Assembly: GCA_014859805.1 (NCBI GenBank) | Contig: JACUTN010000047.1 | Location: forward strand, 1-6,567 | DNA: 6,567 nt | Source of the DNA: Candidatus Bathyarchaeota archaeon | GTDB taxonomy: Archaea; Thermoproteota; Bathyarchaeia; Bathyarchaeales; Bathycorpusculaceae | Direction: 5' to 3' | In this document: piece after piece, positions 1-4,470 of the stretch | Numbering within the stretch: the first letter of the stretch is position 1 | Layout of the letters: every line of letters begins with the position of its first letter | Notes under the pieces: model-generated | Database searches by the model: none | Told to the model about the DNA's origin: nothing | The model's input: the letters and a program-made list of their open reading frames with translations, nothing else | Translations under genes and position numbers: made by a program

Positions 1-152
1 GTGTCTGTTGTTACCCAAAATTTCCCGTTGAAATTAATCAGCGTTACAGGTCTGACTCGCGGTTGATCGCCTTCCATGGTCGCCAAGAATACATGTTGAA
101 AATCCTTAAATCGACTCCATACTTCTTCAACACCCTCATTTTCTTCAACCAT
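1..152 (-). CDS. Pyridoxamine-5'-phosphate-oxidase-like FMN-binding split-barrel protein, N-terminal part (cut by window edge)
   Basis: The reverse strand opens with ATG at 152-150 and stays open for 50 codons to the window edge. A GAGGTG Shine-Dalgarno (159-164) sits 6 nt before the ATG, and an in-frame TAA lies just upstream, so the start is well fixed. The visible peptide has a short acidic leader, then FKDFQHVFLATMEGDQPRVR (residues 15-34), PVTLI, and GKFWVTTDT. This is the first strand-turn-strand of the PNPOx-like split barrel: an 'F..LAT...G.PR.RPV' stretch followed by a 'lw..T' strand. Family members bind FMN, F420 or haem and act as oxidoreductases or cofactor binders in the cytoplasm. 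The cofactor and substrate cannot be told from the N-terminus. It is transcribed leftward, away from the rest of the window. A weak AT-rich promoter (GTTAAAAG on the minus strand, about 193-201) fits a start near 170. Confidence 0.78.
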   Translation of the reverse strand, partial: MVEENEGVEEVWSRFKDFQHVFLATMEGDQPRVRPVTLINFNGKFWVTTD

Positions 153-382
153 TGCCAACACCTCAGCGTCTTGGTGTTATTTGGCTGATAACTTTTAACT
201 CTTCTTCAATACGGGAATTTTATGTGCCATTGGAATTGTATCCATGATACAGTGCGCGCAAAGTGGCTGAGTCGTTAGAGGAAGCGTTGCAACTGTTGGA
301 AGCAAGCCATGAAGATGCATGCAAGAAAGCGCGCTTTCACTGAACCTCTCTCCCTAGAGCACAACAACCTCGCTGGTTCAAC

Positions 383-392
383 CTATATATAA
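383..392 (+). promoter_or_regulatory. Strong TATA box, no obvious gene downstream
   Basis: CTATATATAA is close to the archaeal TATA consensus and is followed by a G6 run (393-398). A start site about 25 nt downstream would fall near 412-415, just before the CAGGT/ACCTG inverted repeat. Only an 8-codon frame (ATG at 454) follows before the next promoter-like site at 514, so any product would be a short RNA. Confidence 0.45.
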
Positions 393-513
393 GGGGGGTA
401 GACGCTCAACAGAGAGCAACAGGTTTCAATTGCACCTGCGAAAAAAAGACGAAATGTTACCTTTCAGAAAGCACAATTGACAAAATACACGGTAACAGAA
501 AATCTTGGACAAT

Positions 514-551
514 AACGTATATTGACAGTAACCATGGAGATGTCTCCCGCA
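514..551 (+). promoter_or_regulatory. Promoter-operator module, copy 1 (TATA box plus near-palindrome)
   Basis: AACGTATATT (514-523), a 10-nt spacer, then ATGGAGATGTCTCCCGCA (534-551). The second half contains GGAGATGTCTCC, a 12-nt near-perfect palindrome (536-547). The same arrangement, with the same 10-nt spacer, is at 2320-2357. A start site 22-27 nt past the TATA centre falls inside the palindrome, as expected for a repressor site over an archaeal transcription start. Only a 10-codon frame (ATG 534 to TAA 566) follows, then non-coding sequence up to the converging gene at 673. Target RNA and regulator are unknown. Confidence 0.5.
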
Positions 552-600
552 CACTCTCCTTTTTAATTTGTGATTCGACAAACTTCTTTCATGAACCCTT

Positions 601-641
601 AGAATGATTCTTCTAGCAATTGTTGCTTGACAAATCATTCT
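601..641. other. Two-tier hairpin downstream of the membrane HhH gene
   Basis: AGAATGATT (601-609) pairs perfectly with AATCATTCT (633-641). Inside it, AGCAA (615-619) pairs with TTGCT (623-627) around a 3-nt loop, leaving a symmetrical 5/5-nt internal loop. It lies 32 nt beyond the stop codon of the reverse-strand gene at 673. There is no T-tract right after it on either strand, so it is not a simple terminator. It may be a 3' stabilising structure or part of a small RNA started from the 514 promoter. Confidence 0.5.
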
Positions 642-672
642 CTACTCTTTCTAAACTTGATTTTCCTAAGTT

Positions 673-1665
673 TCAGTGTCTAACTGACCGCATCGCAATT
701 TCTTGGGGAAAAGAGACCACAGGAATTGTGTCCCAAACGTGTGTAGCATAATATTGTGCAAGCCTTATGTGTAACGCCAATTCCTCCAAGGTGGGCTTGG
801 CCTCTTTTTTCCCAGAAATAATTGCAATCTTCTTAAATAGATGCATTGGATTTTGCCTTGCCAACTCTTCTACACAAGAAACTCCGACCTTTTGGAGAAG
901 TTTGACGGTTTTTAAGTTAATCCCAGGGATCATTAGCAATTCGGCTATAGCCTGTATCTTTGCGATGTTGCTCTCCGAAATGTTAGTCTTTTGAGCTATA
1001 ATTGCTGGGTCTTCAATAATGAGGTCTTCAACGCTACCTATCCCAGCAGCCTTGAGGGATTCAGCCGTTTTTTCACCGACACCTGTGATTTCTTTTACAT
1101 CTGATGTAGCGGCTAAGCAAGGTATAGGCACAATTCGTGACCCTATCTTCTCAAGTCTCTTCTCTAAAATACTTAAAGCAATAGCTTGTTTATTAAGTGC
1201 CTTTTCATGTGCTTCCCAAACTTTACCTATCTTTTCCATTATTGTTTGGCTTTCTTTTATTCGTGCATTGATGCTTTTCAAGTCTCGACTAACCATGAAT
1301 TGGTCTAATGATAGTTTTGCAATATCCTTGTCTAAGGCCCGTTCTATTTTCTTTTCGTTATTTTCAAGCTTTGCTTCAAGAACATCAAATGCTACATTGG
1401 CACCAGTTTTTTTTAACTTACAAATAATGTGTGAGCAAAAGCAACCAATAGATACAGACGCTGCCAAAACGGATAATAAGAGATAGGCAAGAGCAGAGAC
1501 ATAAAGTGTTCCACCAATGATAGAGAGAATGTTAATGTTCACTGAAGGACCATTGATTACGAATTCGATGAGAGCATGGACAGCAACAAGACACAGCAGA
1601 AACACAAAAATTGTGAATATCCAAATAGCGCTACTTCCGTTCTCAGATTCAGATTTCGCACTCAA
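673..1665 (-). CDS. Membrane-anchored coiled-coil protein with C-terminal helix-hairpin-helix (DUF4332-like) repeats
   Basis: 330 residues. A short polar N-terminus is followed by two hydrophobic segments (about residues 13-35 and 46-80). After a KLKK positive patch comes a long charged helical stretch (about 90-178) with heptad-like leucine spacing, probably a coiled coil. Two helix-hairpin-helix units follow: ITGVGEKTAESLKAAGI (193-209) with SVEDL, and IPGINLKTVKLLQKVGVS (246-263) with VEELARQNP. The second unit resembles DUF4332, where HhH motifs are thought to bind DNA non-specifically. The positive-inside rule places coil and HhH in the cytoplasm. The start is TTG at 1665. Only non-start codons lie between it and an upstream in-frame TAA, and there is no Shine-Dalgarno. 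A role in tethering DNA to the membrane is an inference from architecture. The exact family is uncertain; the HhH and membrane assignments are solid. Confidence 0.8.
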   Translation of the reverse strand: MSAKSESENGSSAIWIFTIFVFLLCLVAVHALIEFVINGPSVNINILSIIGGTLYVSALAYLLLSVLAASVSIGCFCSHIICKLKKTGANVAFDVLEAKLENNEKKIERALDKDIAKLSLDQFMVSRDLKSINARIKESQTIMEKIGKVWEAHEKALNKQAIALSILEKRLEKIGSRIVPIPCLAATSDVKEITGVGEKTAESLKAAGIGSVEDLIIEDPAIIAQKTNISESNIAKIQAIAELLMIPGINLKTVKLLQKVGVSCVEELARQNPMHLFKKIAIISGKKEAKPTLEELALHIRLAQYYATHVWDTIPVVSFPQEIAMRSVRH

Positions 1666-1880
1666 TATGAAAACCAGAAATAGAAACTGTCTTGTACGTT
1701 TTTAACGATTGTGAAGTCAGAATCTCTATTATCGAAAAAGACTAAAGATAGTTACGAGTCATCATCGAGCACGCGAGATCCTCTCACTAAATCTTACATA
1801 TTCCAATCTTTGACATGTTCTTGCGTTAGCAATTTGATTTATGACTATCCGAGTTCTAACATAATTATGTGGGCTTTACG

Positions 1881-2027
1881 TTGAAAAAGAGATTATCCCA
1901 TGAAGATTTCCACAAACTGTTAGAAGCAGTATGGGAAGCTGGACCTGAAGTAAGATACAAGAATCCAGATGCTTGGATAGCCCACATGATAAAGCGTGCG
2001 CTGAAAGAAAAAAAAGAAAAAGAGTGA
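1881..2027 (+). CDS. Small hypothetical protein, 48 residues
   Basis: Reading from TTG at 1881 gives 48 codons ending TGA at 2025-2027. An in-frame GTG at 1869 would add four residues. An in-frame TAA at 1857 bounds the frame. The peptide begins with KKRLSHEDFHKLLEAVWEAG, continues with RYKNPDAWIAHMIKRAL, and ends in a lysine/glutamate tail. It looks like two amphipathic helices with a sensible composition. No family is recognised. GTGGG (1869-1873) could act as a weak ribosome-binding site for the TTG. A TATA-like GATTTATGAC (about 1835-1844) fits a start near 1866. The reverse-strand frame over the same bases runs into a poly-phenylalanine stretch and is less believable here. It could still be a gene fragment. 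Confidence 0.45.
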   Translation: MKKRLSHEDFHKLLEAVWEAGPEVRYKNPDAWIAHMIKRALKEKKEKE

Positions 2028-2040
2028 TTTTTCTCTCTCT
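2028..2040 (+). terminator. T/C-rich tract after the small ORF
   Basis: TTTTTCTCTCTCT directly follows the TGA of the 48-residue frame. Archaeal RNA polymerase can terminate at U-rich tracts without a hairpin, so this is a plausible 3' end for that transcript. Confidence 0.35.
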
Positions 2041-2285
2041 AGAAGTTGTTCAGAAACTAAGAAACCTGGATACTTGTGCATTTTGTCTTTGGCTTTTCTG
2101 AAAGGCTTAAATCGCTTGAAAGGATCTGAGTCACCGTTATTGACAGTGACGATTTGCTTGTAGTTGATTTTATACCATGACAAGTCATTAGGGTTCTATT
2201 CAAACAGGTTGCTGTGTCCGCGTTGACATTTCCTTTTTTTTAAGATCCTCATGCTTCCAACAACTAAGGGAGCCGATCGCAATTG

Positions 2286-2320
2286 TACCCCCAACCCATA
2301 ATGTAGAAAACTACCCCCAA
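2286..2320 (+). repeat. Direct repeat TACCCCCAA, 26-bp period, upstream of a promoter
   Basis: TACCCCCAA occurs at 2286-2294 and again at 2312-2320, start to start 26 bp, about two and a half helical turns. The second copy ends at the first base of the AACGTATATT element. The position is that of an upstream activator or repressor site, but no cognate regulator is evident. The first promoter-operator copy at 514 lacks these repeats. Confidence 0.5.
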
Positions 2321-2357
2321 ACGTATATTAATAGTGTAAATGGAGATATCTCCCGCA
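2320..2357 (+). promoter_or_regulatory. Promoter-operator module, copy 2 (TATA box plus perfect palindrome)
   Basis: AACGTATATT (2320-2329), a 10-nt spacer, then ATGGAGATATCTCCCGCA (2340-2357), with GGAGATATCTCC (2342-2353) a perfect 12-nt palindrome. It matches copy 1 in all 10 bases of the TATA block and 17 of 18 in the palindrome block, at the same spacing, while the spacer itself is largely diverged. The predicted start site (about 2347-2352) lies in the palindrome. Downstream, a frame of 29 codons (ATG 2340 to TAA 2429) is possible, but the TATA box is too close to that ATG for a leaderless message. A transcript would run into the hairpin at 2428-2452. Confidence 0.55.
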
Positions 2358-2427
2358 AAAATCCCATTTTTCCATTCCACTCTGAAGAATAGTCAAGTTG
2401 GTTTCAACTGGCAAAAAAAAGGTGGGT

Positions 2428-2452
2428 AAAAGCCTGATGATTGAAGGCTTTT
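2428..2452. terminator. Bidirectional terminator-like hairpin
   Basis: AAAAGCCT (2428-2435) pairs perfectly with AGGCTTTT (2445-2452) around a 9-nt loop. The stem ends the base before the stop codon (2453-2455) of the reverse-strand DUF1508 gene. Its A/T flanks give a short U-rich run at the 3' side on both strands. It sits between two converging transcription units: the 2320 promoter on plus and DUF1508 on minus. Confidence 0.55.
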
Positions 2453-2644
2453 CTACTGTGTCGTGTCAACGATTTCAGCTTTTGGAGCGTTTTCCTTAAT
2501 TGACGCTATTCCGTTCTTGCATCCGTCTTTTGACTCGTAAGCTTCACCAGAGGCTATGATTTCACCGTTAGGAGCTTTCAATCTAAATCTGAATTTTCCA
2601 GCAGCATCTTTGTATATTTCAAATTTTGGCATTTTTTCCGACAT
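2453..2644 (-). CDS. DUF1508 / YegP-like small protein
   Basis: 63 residues. One copy of the DUF1508 (UPF0339) unit spans residues 8-60: FEIYKDAAGKFRFRLKAPNG, then EIIASGEAY, SKDGCKNGIASIK and NAPKAEIVD. The hallmark NGE-I--S--Y-SK and GI-S-K-NA pattern is intact. Bacterial YegP has two such repeats; single-repeat forms are common in archaea and bacteria. The fold is a small beta-sheet with a helix, and the function is unknown. The start is ATG at 2644-2642, with GAGG (2653-2656) 8 nt upstream. ATG at residue 5 is an alternative. It is downstream of TBP on the same strand but separated by 272 nt with its own TATA box, so it is probably monocistronic. The stop abuts the 2428-2452 hairpin. Confidence 0.9.
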   Translation of the reverse strand: MSEKMPKFEIYKDAAGKFRFRLKAPNGEIIASGEAYESKDGCKNGIASIKENAPKAEIVDTTQ

Positions 2645-2675
2645 AAATATCGCCTCGAGATTAATGCAGATTGCT

Positions 2676-2685
2676 CTATAAATAT
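2676..2685 (-). promoter_or_regulatory. TATA box for the DUF1508 gene
   Basis: ATTTATAGAG on the minus strand lies about 25 nt upstream of 2650-2655, giving a very short leader that would begin about at the GAGG ribosome-binding site of the gene starting at 2644. GGAGATAT, half of the palindrome found in the two promoter-operator modules, precedes it at about 2682-2689. Read on the plus strand the site is CTCTATAAAT, so it could fire both ways. Confidence 0.5.
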
Positions 2686-2867
2686 CTCCTTTAACATATT
2701 CGTGTGCATCAATTTAACGTGAATAATCAACGTTTTCAACATCCTACAATGATTATAAAAGCTTCTTTTAACATTACACATGCCTATAATGTCTCCAGAG
2801 CCAAAAAACTGAAACAAACAATCTGCGAGAATGAAAGAATTTCTGAACGTGTAAGCAAATTAACTAA

Positions 2868-2886
2868 GTTCAAATAAAAAGGATGA
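2868..2886 (-). terminator. T-rich tract downstream of TBP
   Basis: On the minus strand, CATCCTTTTTATTTGAAC lies about 35-50 nt past the TBP stop codon. A U5 run in an AU-rich context fits hairpin-independent archaeal termination and would separate TBP from DUF1508. Confidence 0.4.
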
Positions 2887-2916
2887 AAGCGTGTGAGGTT
2901 GAAGTTTCATGGAAAT

Positions 2917-3477
2917 CTATTCATAGAATATAAGCTGTTTTTCCTCTAAAATTCTGTGGATCTTGTGCACCGCATCGTAAACATCTTGTTCTTTTTTGCC
3001 TCCTGTGCAAACTAGTTTGCCGCTTGCAAACAACAACATAACAACCTTAGGTTCATCCATTCTATATATCAATCCCGGAAACTGTTCAGGCTCATACATC
3101 GTCTTTCCTAGGGGACGTACCGCTTTTTCCAAGTCTATTATCCCTCCCAAACTTACAGAGGCCACAATATTCACGATTTTCAACTCAGGTTTGCCAATGA
3201 TTATTATCCCGCCCTTTTTCAGTTCTTTAACCACCTTCTTAACTGCTCTACGAGCTTCCTTCTCGGATTTTGCACCTGTACACACCATTTTTCCAGAGTT
3301 AAAAATCAAGGTGGCTGTCTTCGGTCTTTTCAGTCTAAACACTAGACCTGGAAACTGTTTGGGACGATACTCTACGCCTGGATAGGCCTTCACAACAGCG
3401 TTTAAATCAATTCTCTGGTTCAAGGTTACAGCGGCAACAACATTTTCTATCCTTATTGTGGCTTTAGCTTTCGACAT
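2917..3477 (-). CDS. tbp: TATA-binding protein (TBP), archaeal transcription initiation factor
   Basis: 186 residues, normal for archaeal TBP. It binds TATA boxes and, with TFB, recruits RNA polymerase. The two saddle halves are clear: IENVVAAVTLNQRIDL (10-25) matches IVNIVASVSLGGIIDL (101-116), and FPGLVFRLKRPKTATLIF (42-59) with SGKMVCTGAKS matches FPGLIYRMDEPKVVMLLF (133-150) with SGKLVCTGGKK. The four phenylalanines that kink DNA in yeast TBP (F99, F116, F190, F207) align with F42, F59, F133 and F150. There is no long acidic tail. ATG at 3477 is preceded by GTGAT (3484-3488 region), a partial Shine-Dalgarno. The gene is divergent from the TRAM-Alba-SSB series across 311 nt. Confidence 0.98.
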   Translation of the reverse strand: MSKAKATIRIENVVAAVTLNQRIDLNAVVKAYPGVEYRPKQFPGLVFRLKRPKTATLIFNSGKMVCTGAKSEKEARRAVKKVVKELKKGGIIIIGKPELKIVNIVASVSLGGIIDLEKAVRPLGKTMYEPEQFPGLIYRMDEPKVVMLLFASGKLVCTGGKKEQDVYDAVHKIHRILEEKQLIFYE

Positions 3478-3788
3478 GAAAAATCACTTCTTATAAGCGA
3501 AGTCCAAGCACCCACTATTAAGCCTTGGGTTAACAAAGCGGAGAATGCACGCAAGAGATCACTAGGTTACAATCTCCTAGACAGCCCCCGCTAACCTTTA
3601 ATCGAAAAGATGAAAAGAACCCCGAGATCAGAGACTTTGAAAAGGTTCTTCGCGTGTACAAAGGTTAATAAGCGAAGCTGCTATCTCAATGGTTGAGCAG
3701 CTAGGCTCCGAAAAAAAGGTAGAATCATTACAGACGGTTTTACGTTTCTTAGGACAATTCTAGCTGGCAAATCAACCGAGTTGACAAA
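3478..3788. other. TBP/TRAM divergent intergenic region (311 nt)
   Basis: This region must hold promoters for both directions. For TBP, CTTAATAG on minus (about 3515-3522) gives a leader of about 16 nt. The better-looking TTATAA at 3491-3496 is too close to the ATG to serve as its TATA box. For the plus strand, GGTTAATAAG (3663-3672) is the best candidate and gives a leader of about 97 nt that includes the second half of the 3676-3702 hairpin. A small inverted repeat CTAGG/CCTAG lies at 3562-3580. No tRNA or other RNA gene was found. Confidence 0.5.
3676..3702 (+). other. Hairpin upstream of the TRAM gene
   Basis: TTGAGCAGCT (3693-3702) pairs over ten bases with AGCTGCT (3676-3682) plus CAA (3687-3689), with a 4-nt bulge ATCT (3683-3686) and a 3-nt loop TGG. 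It lies about 87 nt before the TRAM start, where the start site for that gene is expected. It may be a 5' leader structure or an operator. It resembles a tRNA D-arm, but no anticodon or T-arm follows. Confidence 0.45.
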
Positions 3789-4019
3789 ATGTCATACAGA
3801 TTCGGAAGCCGTAAACCTGGATTCAACGTGAAGAAACCAGTTGAACTTGATAAAGAATATGAAGCCGAAATTGAGGATATAAGCACGAGAGGCGACGGCA
3901 TCGCAAAAATCGAAGGCTTCATCATATTTGTGCCAAACACTAAAAAAGGAGAGCACGCGAAGTTTAAAATAACAAGAGTTGGAAGCAGGTTCGCAATCGG
4001 AGAGTTAGTGCAAGCCTGA
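3789..4019 (+). CDS. Small TRAM-domain RNA-binding protein
   Basis: 76 residues, essentially one TRAM domain (about 17-74) after a short basic arm (RFGSRKPG). The domain reads VELDKEYEAEIEDISTRGDG, then IAKIEGFIIFVPN, KKGEHAKFKITRVG and FAIGELV. The 'GDGIAKIEGFIIFVPN...G' core is diagnostic. Stand-alone archaeal TRAM proteins of this size bind RNA; in methanogens (Methanococcoides burtonii Ctr3, Methanococcus TRAM0076) they act as cold-induced RNA chaperones or global RNA regulators. That role is expected here but not shown. ATG at 3789 has no clear Shine-Dalgarno. Alba follows 78 nt downstream on the same strand, so co-transcription is possible. Confidence 0.95.
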   Translation: MSYRFGSRKPGFNVKKPVELDKEYEAEIEDISTRGDGIAKIEGFIIFVPNTKKGEHAKFKITRVGSRFAIGELVQA

Positions 4020-4082
4020 TTTAAATCGTGCCCAAAATTCAAAGCACCGTAGTACTATTAAGACACTCAAAAGACATGAAGA

Positions 4083-4088
4083 AGGAGG
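4083..4088 (+). promoter_or_regulatory. Strong Shine-Dalgarno for Alba
   Basis: AGGAGG, 9 nt before ATG 4098, is the strongest ribosome-binding site in the window and fits the abundance usual for a chromatin protein. A TATA-like TACTATTAAG (about 4052-4061) would allow an extra start near 4080, but that leaves almost no leader before the AGGAGG. Confidence 0.8.
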
Positions 4089-4097
4089 GAGAACAAA

Positions 4098-4463
4098 ATG
4101 GCAGAAGAAAAAGAAGAAAAGAAACTGACAGAAGAAACTGTTAAAGAGGAAAAGCCCGAAAAAGCCCCGCGGACTCAGAAAGTCAAAGAGAACATTGTTT
4201 TTGTCGGAAGCAAACCACCAATGAGCTATGTTCTAGCGATCATCACAAGCCTATCGGCACCAAACGCTAAAGAAATAACTTTGAAAGCTCGAGGACGAGC
4301 AATAACAACAGCAGTTGACACAGCCGAAATAACTAGAAGGCGCTTCATGAAAGACTTGAAAGTAAGCAAAATCGCGATAGGAACAGAGGAAATGCCAGCA
4401 AGAGAAGGAGAAAACAGGGCAAGGATGGTTTCGACAATAGAAATAATGCTTACAAGAGAGTAG
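4098..4463 (+). CDS. albA: Alba (Sac10b family) chromatin / nucleic-acid-binding protein
   Basis: 121 residues. A charged tail of about 31 residues rich in Glu and Lys comes before the Alba fold (32-121): NIVFVGSKPPMSYVLAIIT, then ITLKARGRAITTAVDTAEIT, RRRFMKDLKVSKIAIG and RVSTIEI-type ending ARMVSTIEIMLTRE. It dimerises, coats DNA and also binds RNA. The loop GSKPPM aligns with GKKPVM of Sulfolobus Alba. The position of Lys16, the acetylated residue there, is Ser38 here, while the neighbouring Lys17 is kept as Lys39. The KARGRAI DNA-contacting segment and the phenylalanine of the dimer-dimer interface (F83) are kept. The acidic/basic N-terminal tail is longer than in Sulfolobus. The next gene starts 7 nt after the stop. 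Confidence 0.97.
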   Translation: MAEEKEEKKLTEETVKEEKPEKAPRTQKVKENIVFVGSKPPMSYVLAIITSLSAPNAKEITLKARGRAITTAVDTAEITRRRFMKDLKVSKIAIGTEEMPAREGENRARMVSTIEIMLTRE

Positions 4464-4470
4464 TGGAACA

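Larger units (their letters stand above)
153..672. other. Gene-poor intergenic region (520 nt) with two promoter-like sites and a long hairpin
   Basis: No convincing full-length gene lies here. It holds the promoter side of the left-edge gene. A short coding-like stretch on the plus strand (263-343) has a helix-like peptide but no recognisable start or family, and may be a gene remnant. There is a strong TATA box at 383-392 followed by a G run, an AACGTATATT promoter with a palindrome (514-551), and a two-tier hairpin (601-641). An inverted repeat CAGGT/ACCTG (420-443) is followed by an A run. The reverse-strand open frame across 426-638 has no family resemblance and a low-complexity composition, so it is not called. 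Confidence 0.6.
2028..2452. other. Gene-poor region (425 nt) with promoter-operator copy 2
   Basis: No recognised gene. A reverse-strand frame starting TTG at 2183 gives about 50 plausible residues down to about 2030, then turns into low-complexity phenylalanine where it overlaps the plus-strand ORF. It may be a decayed gene but has no family resemblance. The rest holds a T8 run (2234-2241), a TACCCCCAA direct repeat pair (2286-2294 and 2312-2320), the second promoter-operator module (2320-2357) and a terminator-like hairpin (2428-2452). Confidence 0.5.

Noticed and set aside
263..343. Helix-like 26-codon frame (GTG 263 to TGA 343) in the left intergenic region
   Set aside because: Too short, with no clear start signal and no family; it might be a remnant of a longer gene but that cannot be supported.
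420..448. CRISPR-like GTTTCAATT at 423 and similar GTTTCAACT at 2401, each followed by an A run
   Set aside because: Only two loosely similar, widely separated occurrences; no regular repeat-spacer array and no cas genes in the window.
1019..1486. 155-codon plus-strand frame opposite the membrane HhH gene
   Set aside because: Antisense shadow of the reverse-strand gene, whose transmembrane, coiled-coil and HhH pattern is clearly the coding one.
2749..2877. Plus-strand frame of 42 codons (ATG to TAA) between DUF1508 and TBP
   Set aside because: No Shine-Dalgarno, no family resemblance and a length easily reached by chance in AT-rich sequence; it overlaps the putative TBP terminator. The TATAAAT at 2678 could serve it, so it is not fully excluded.
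2996..3385. 129-codon plus-strand frame opposite TBP
   Set aside because: Shadow of TBP, which is unambiguous on the other strand.
3562..3580. T-arm-like CTAGG-TTACAATCT-CCTAG
   Set aside because: The loop is 9 nt rather than 7 and no acceptor, D-arm or anticodon arm can be built around it.
3676..3770. Possible tRNA or split-tRNA half: D-arm-like CTCAATGGTTGAG, and CTAG complements at 3701 and 3760
   Set aside because: The D-stem lacks a proper first pair and A21, no anticodon stem-loop follows, and no GGTTCRAATC T-arm or matching acceptor stem was found within about 100 nt.
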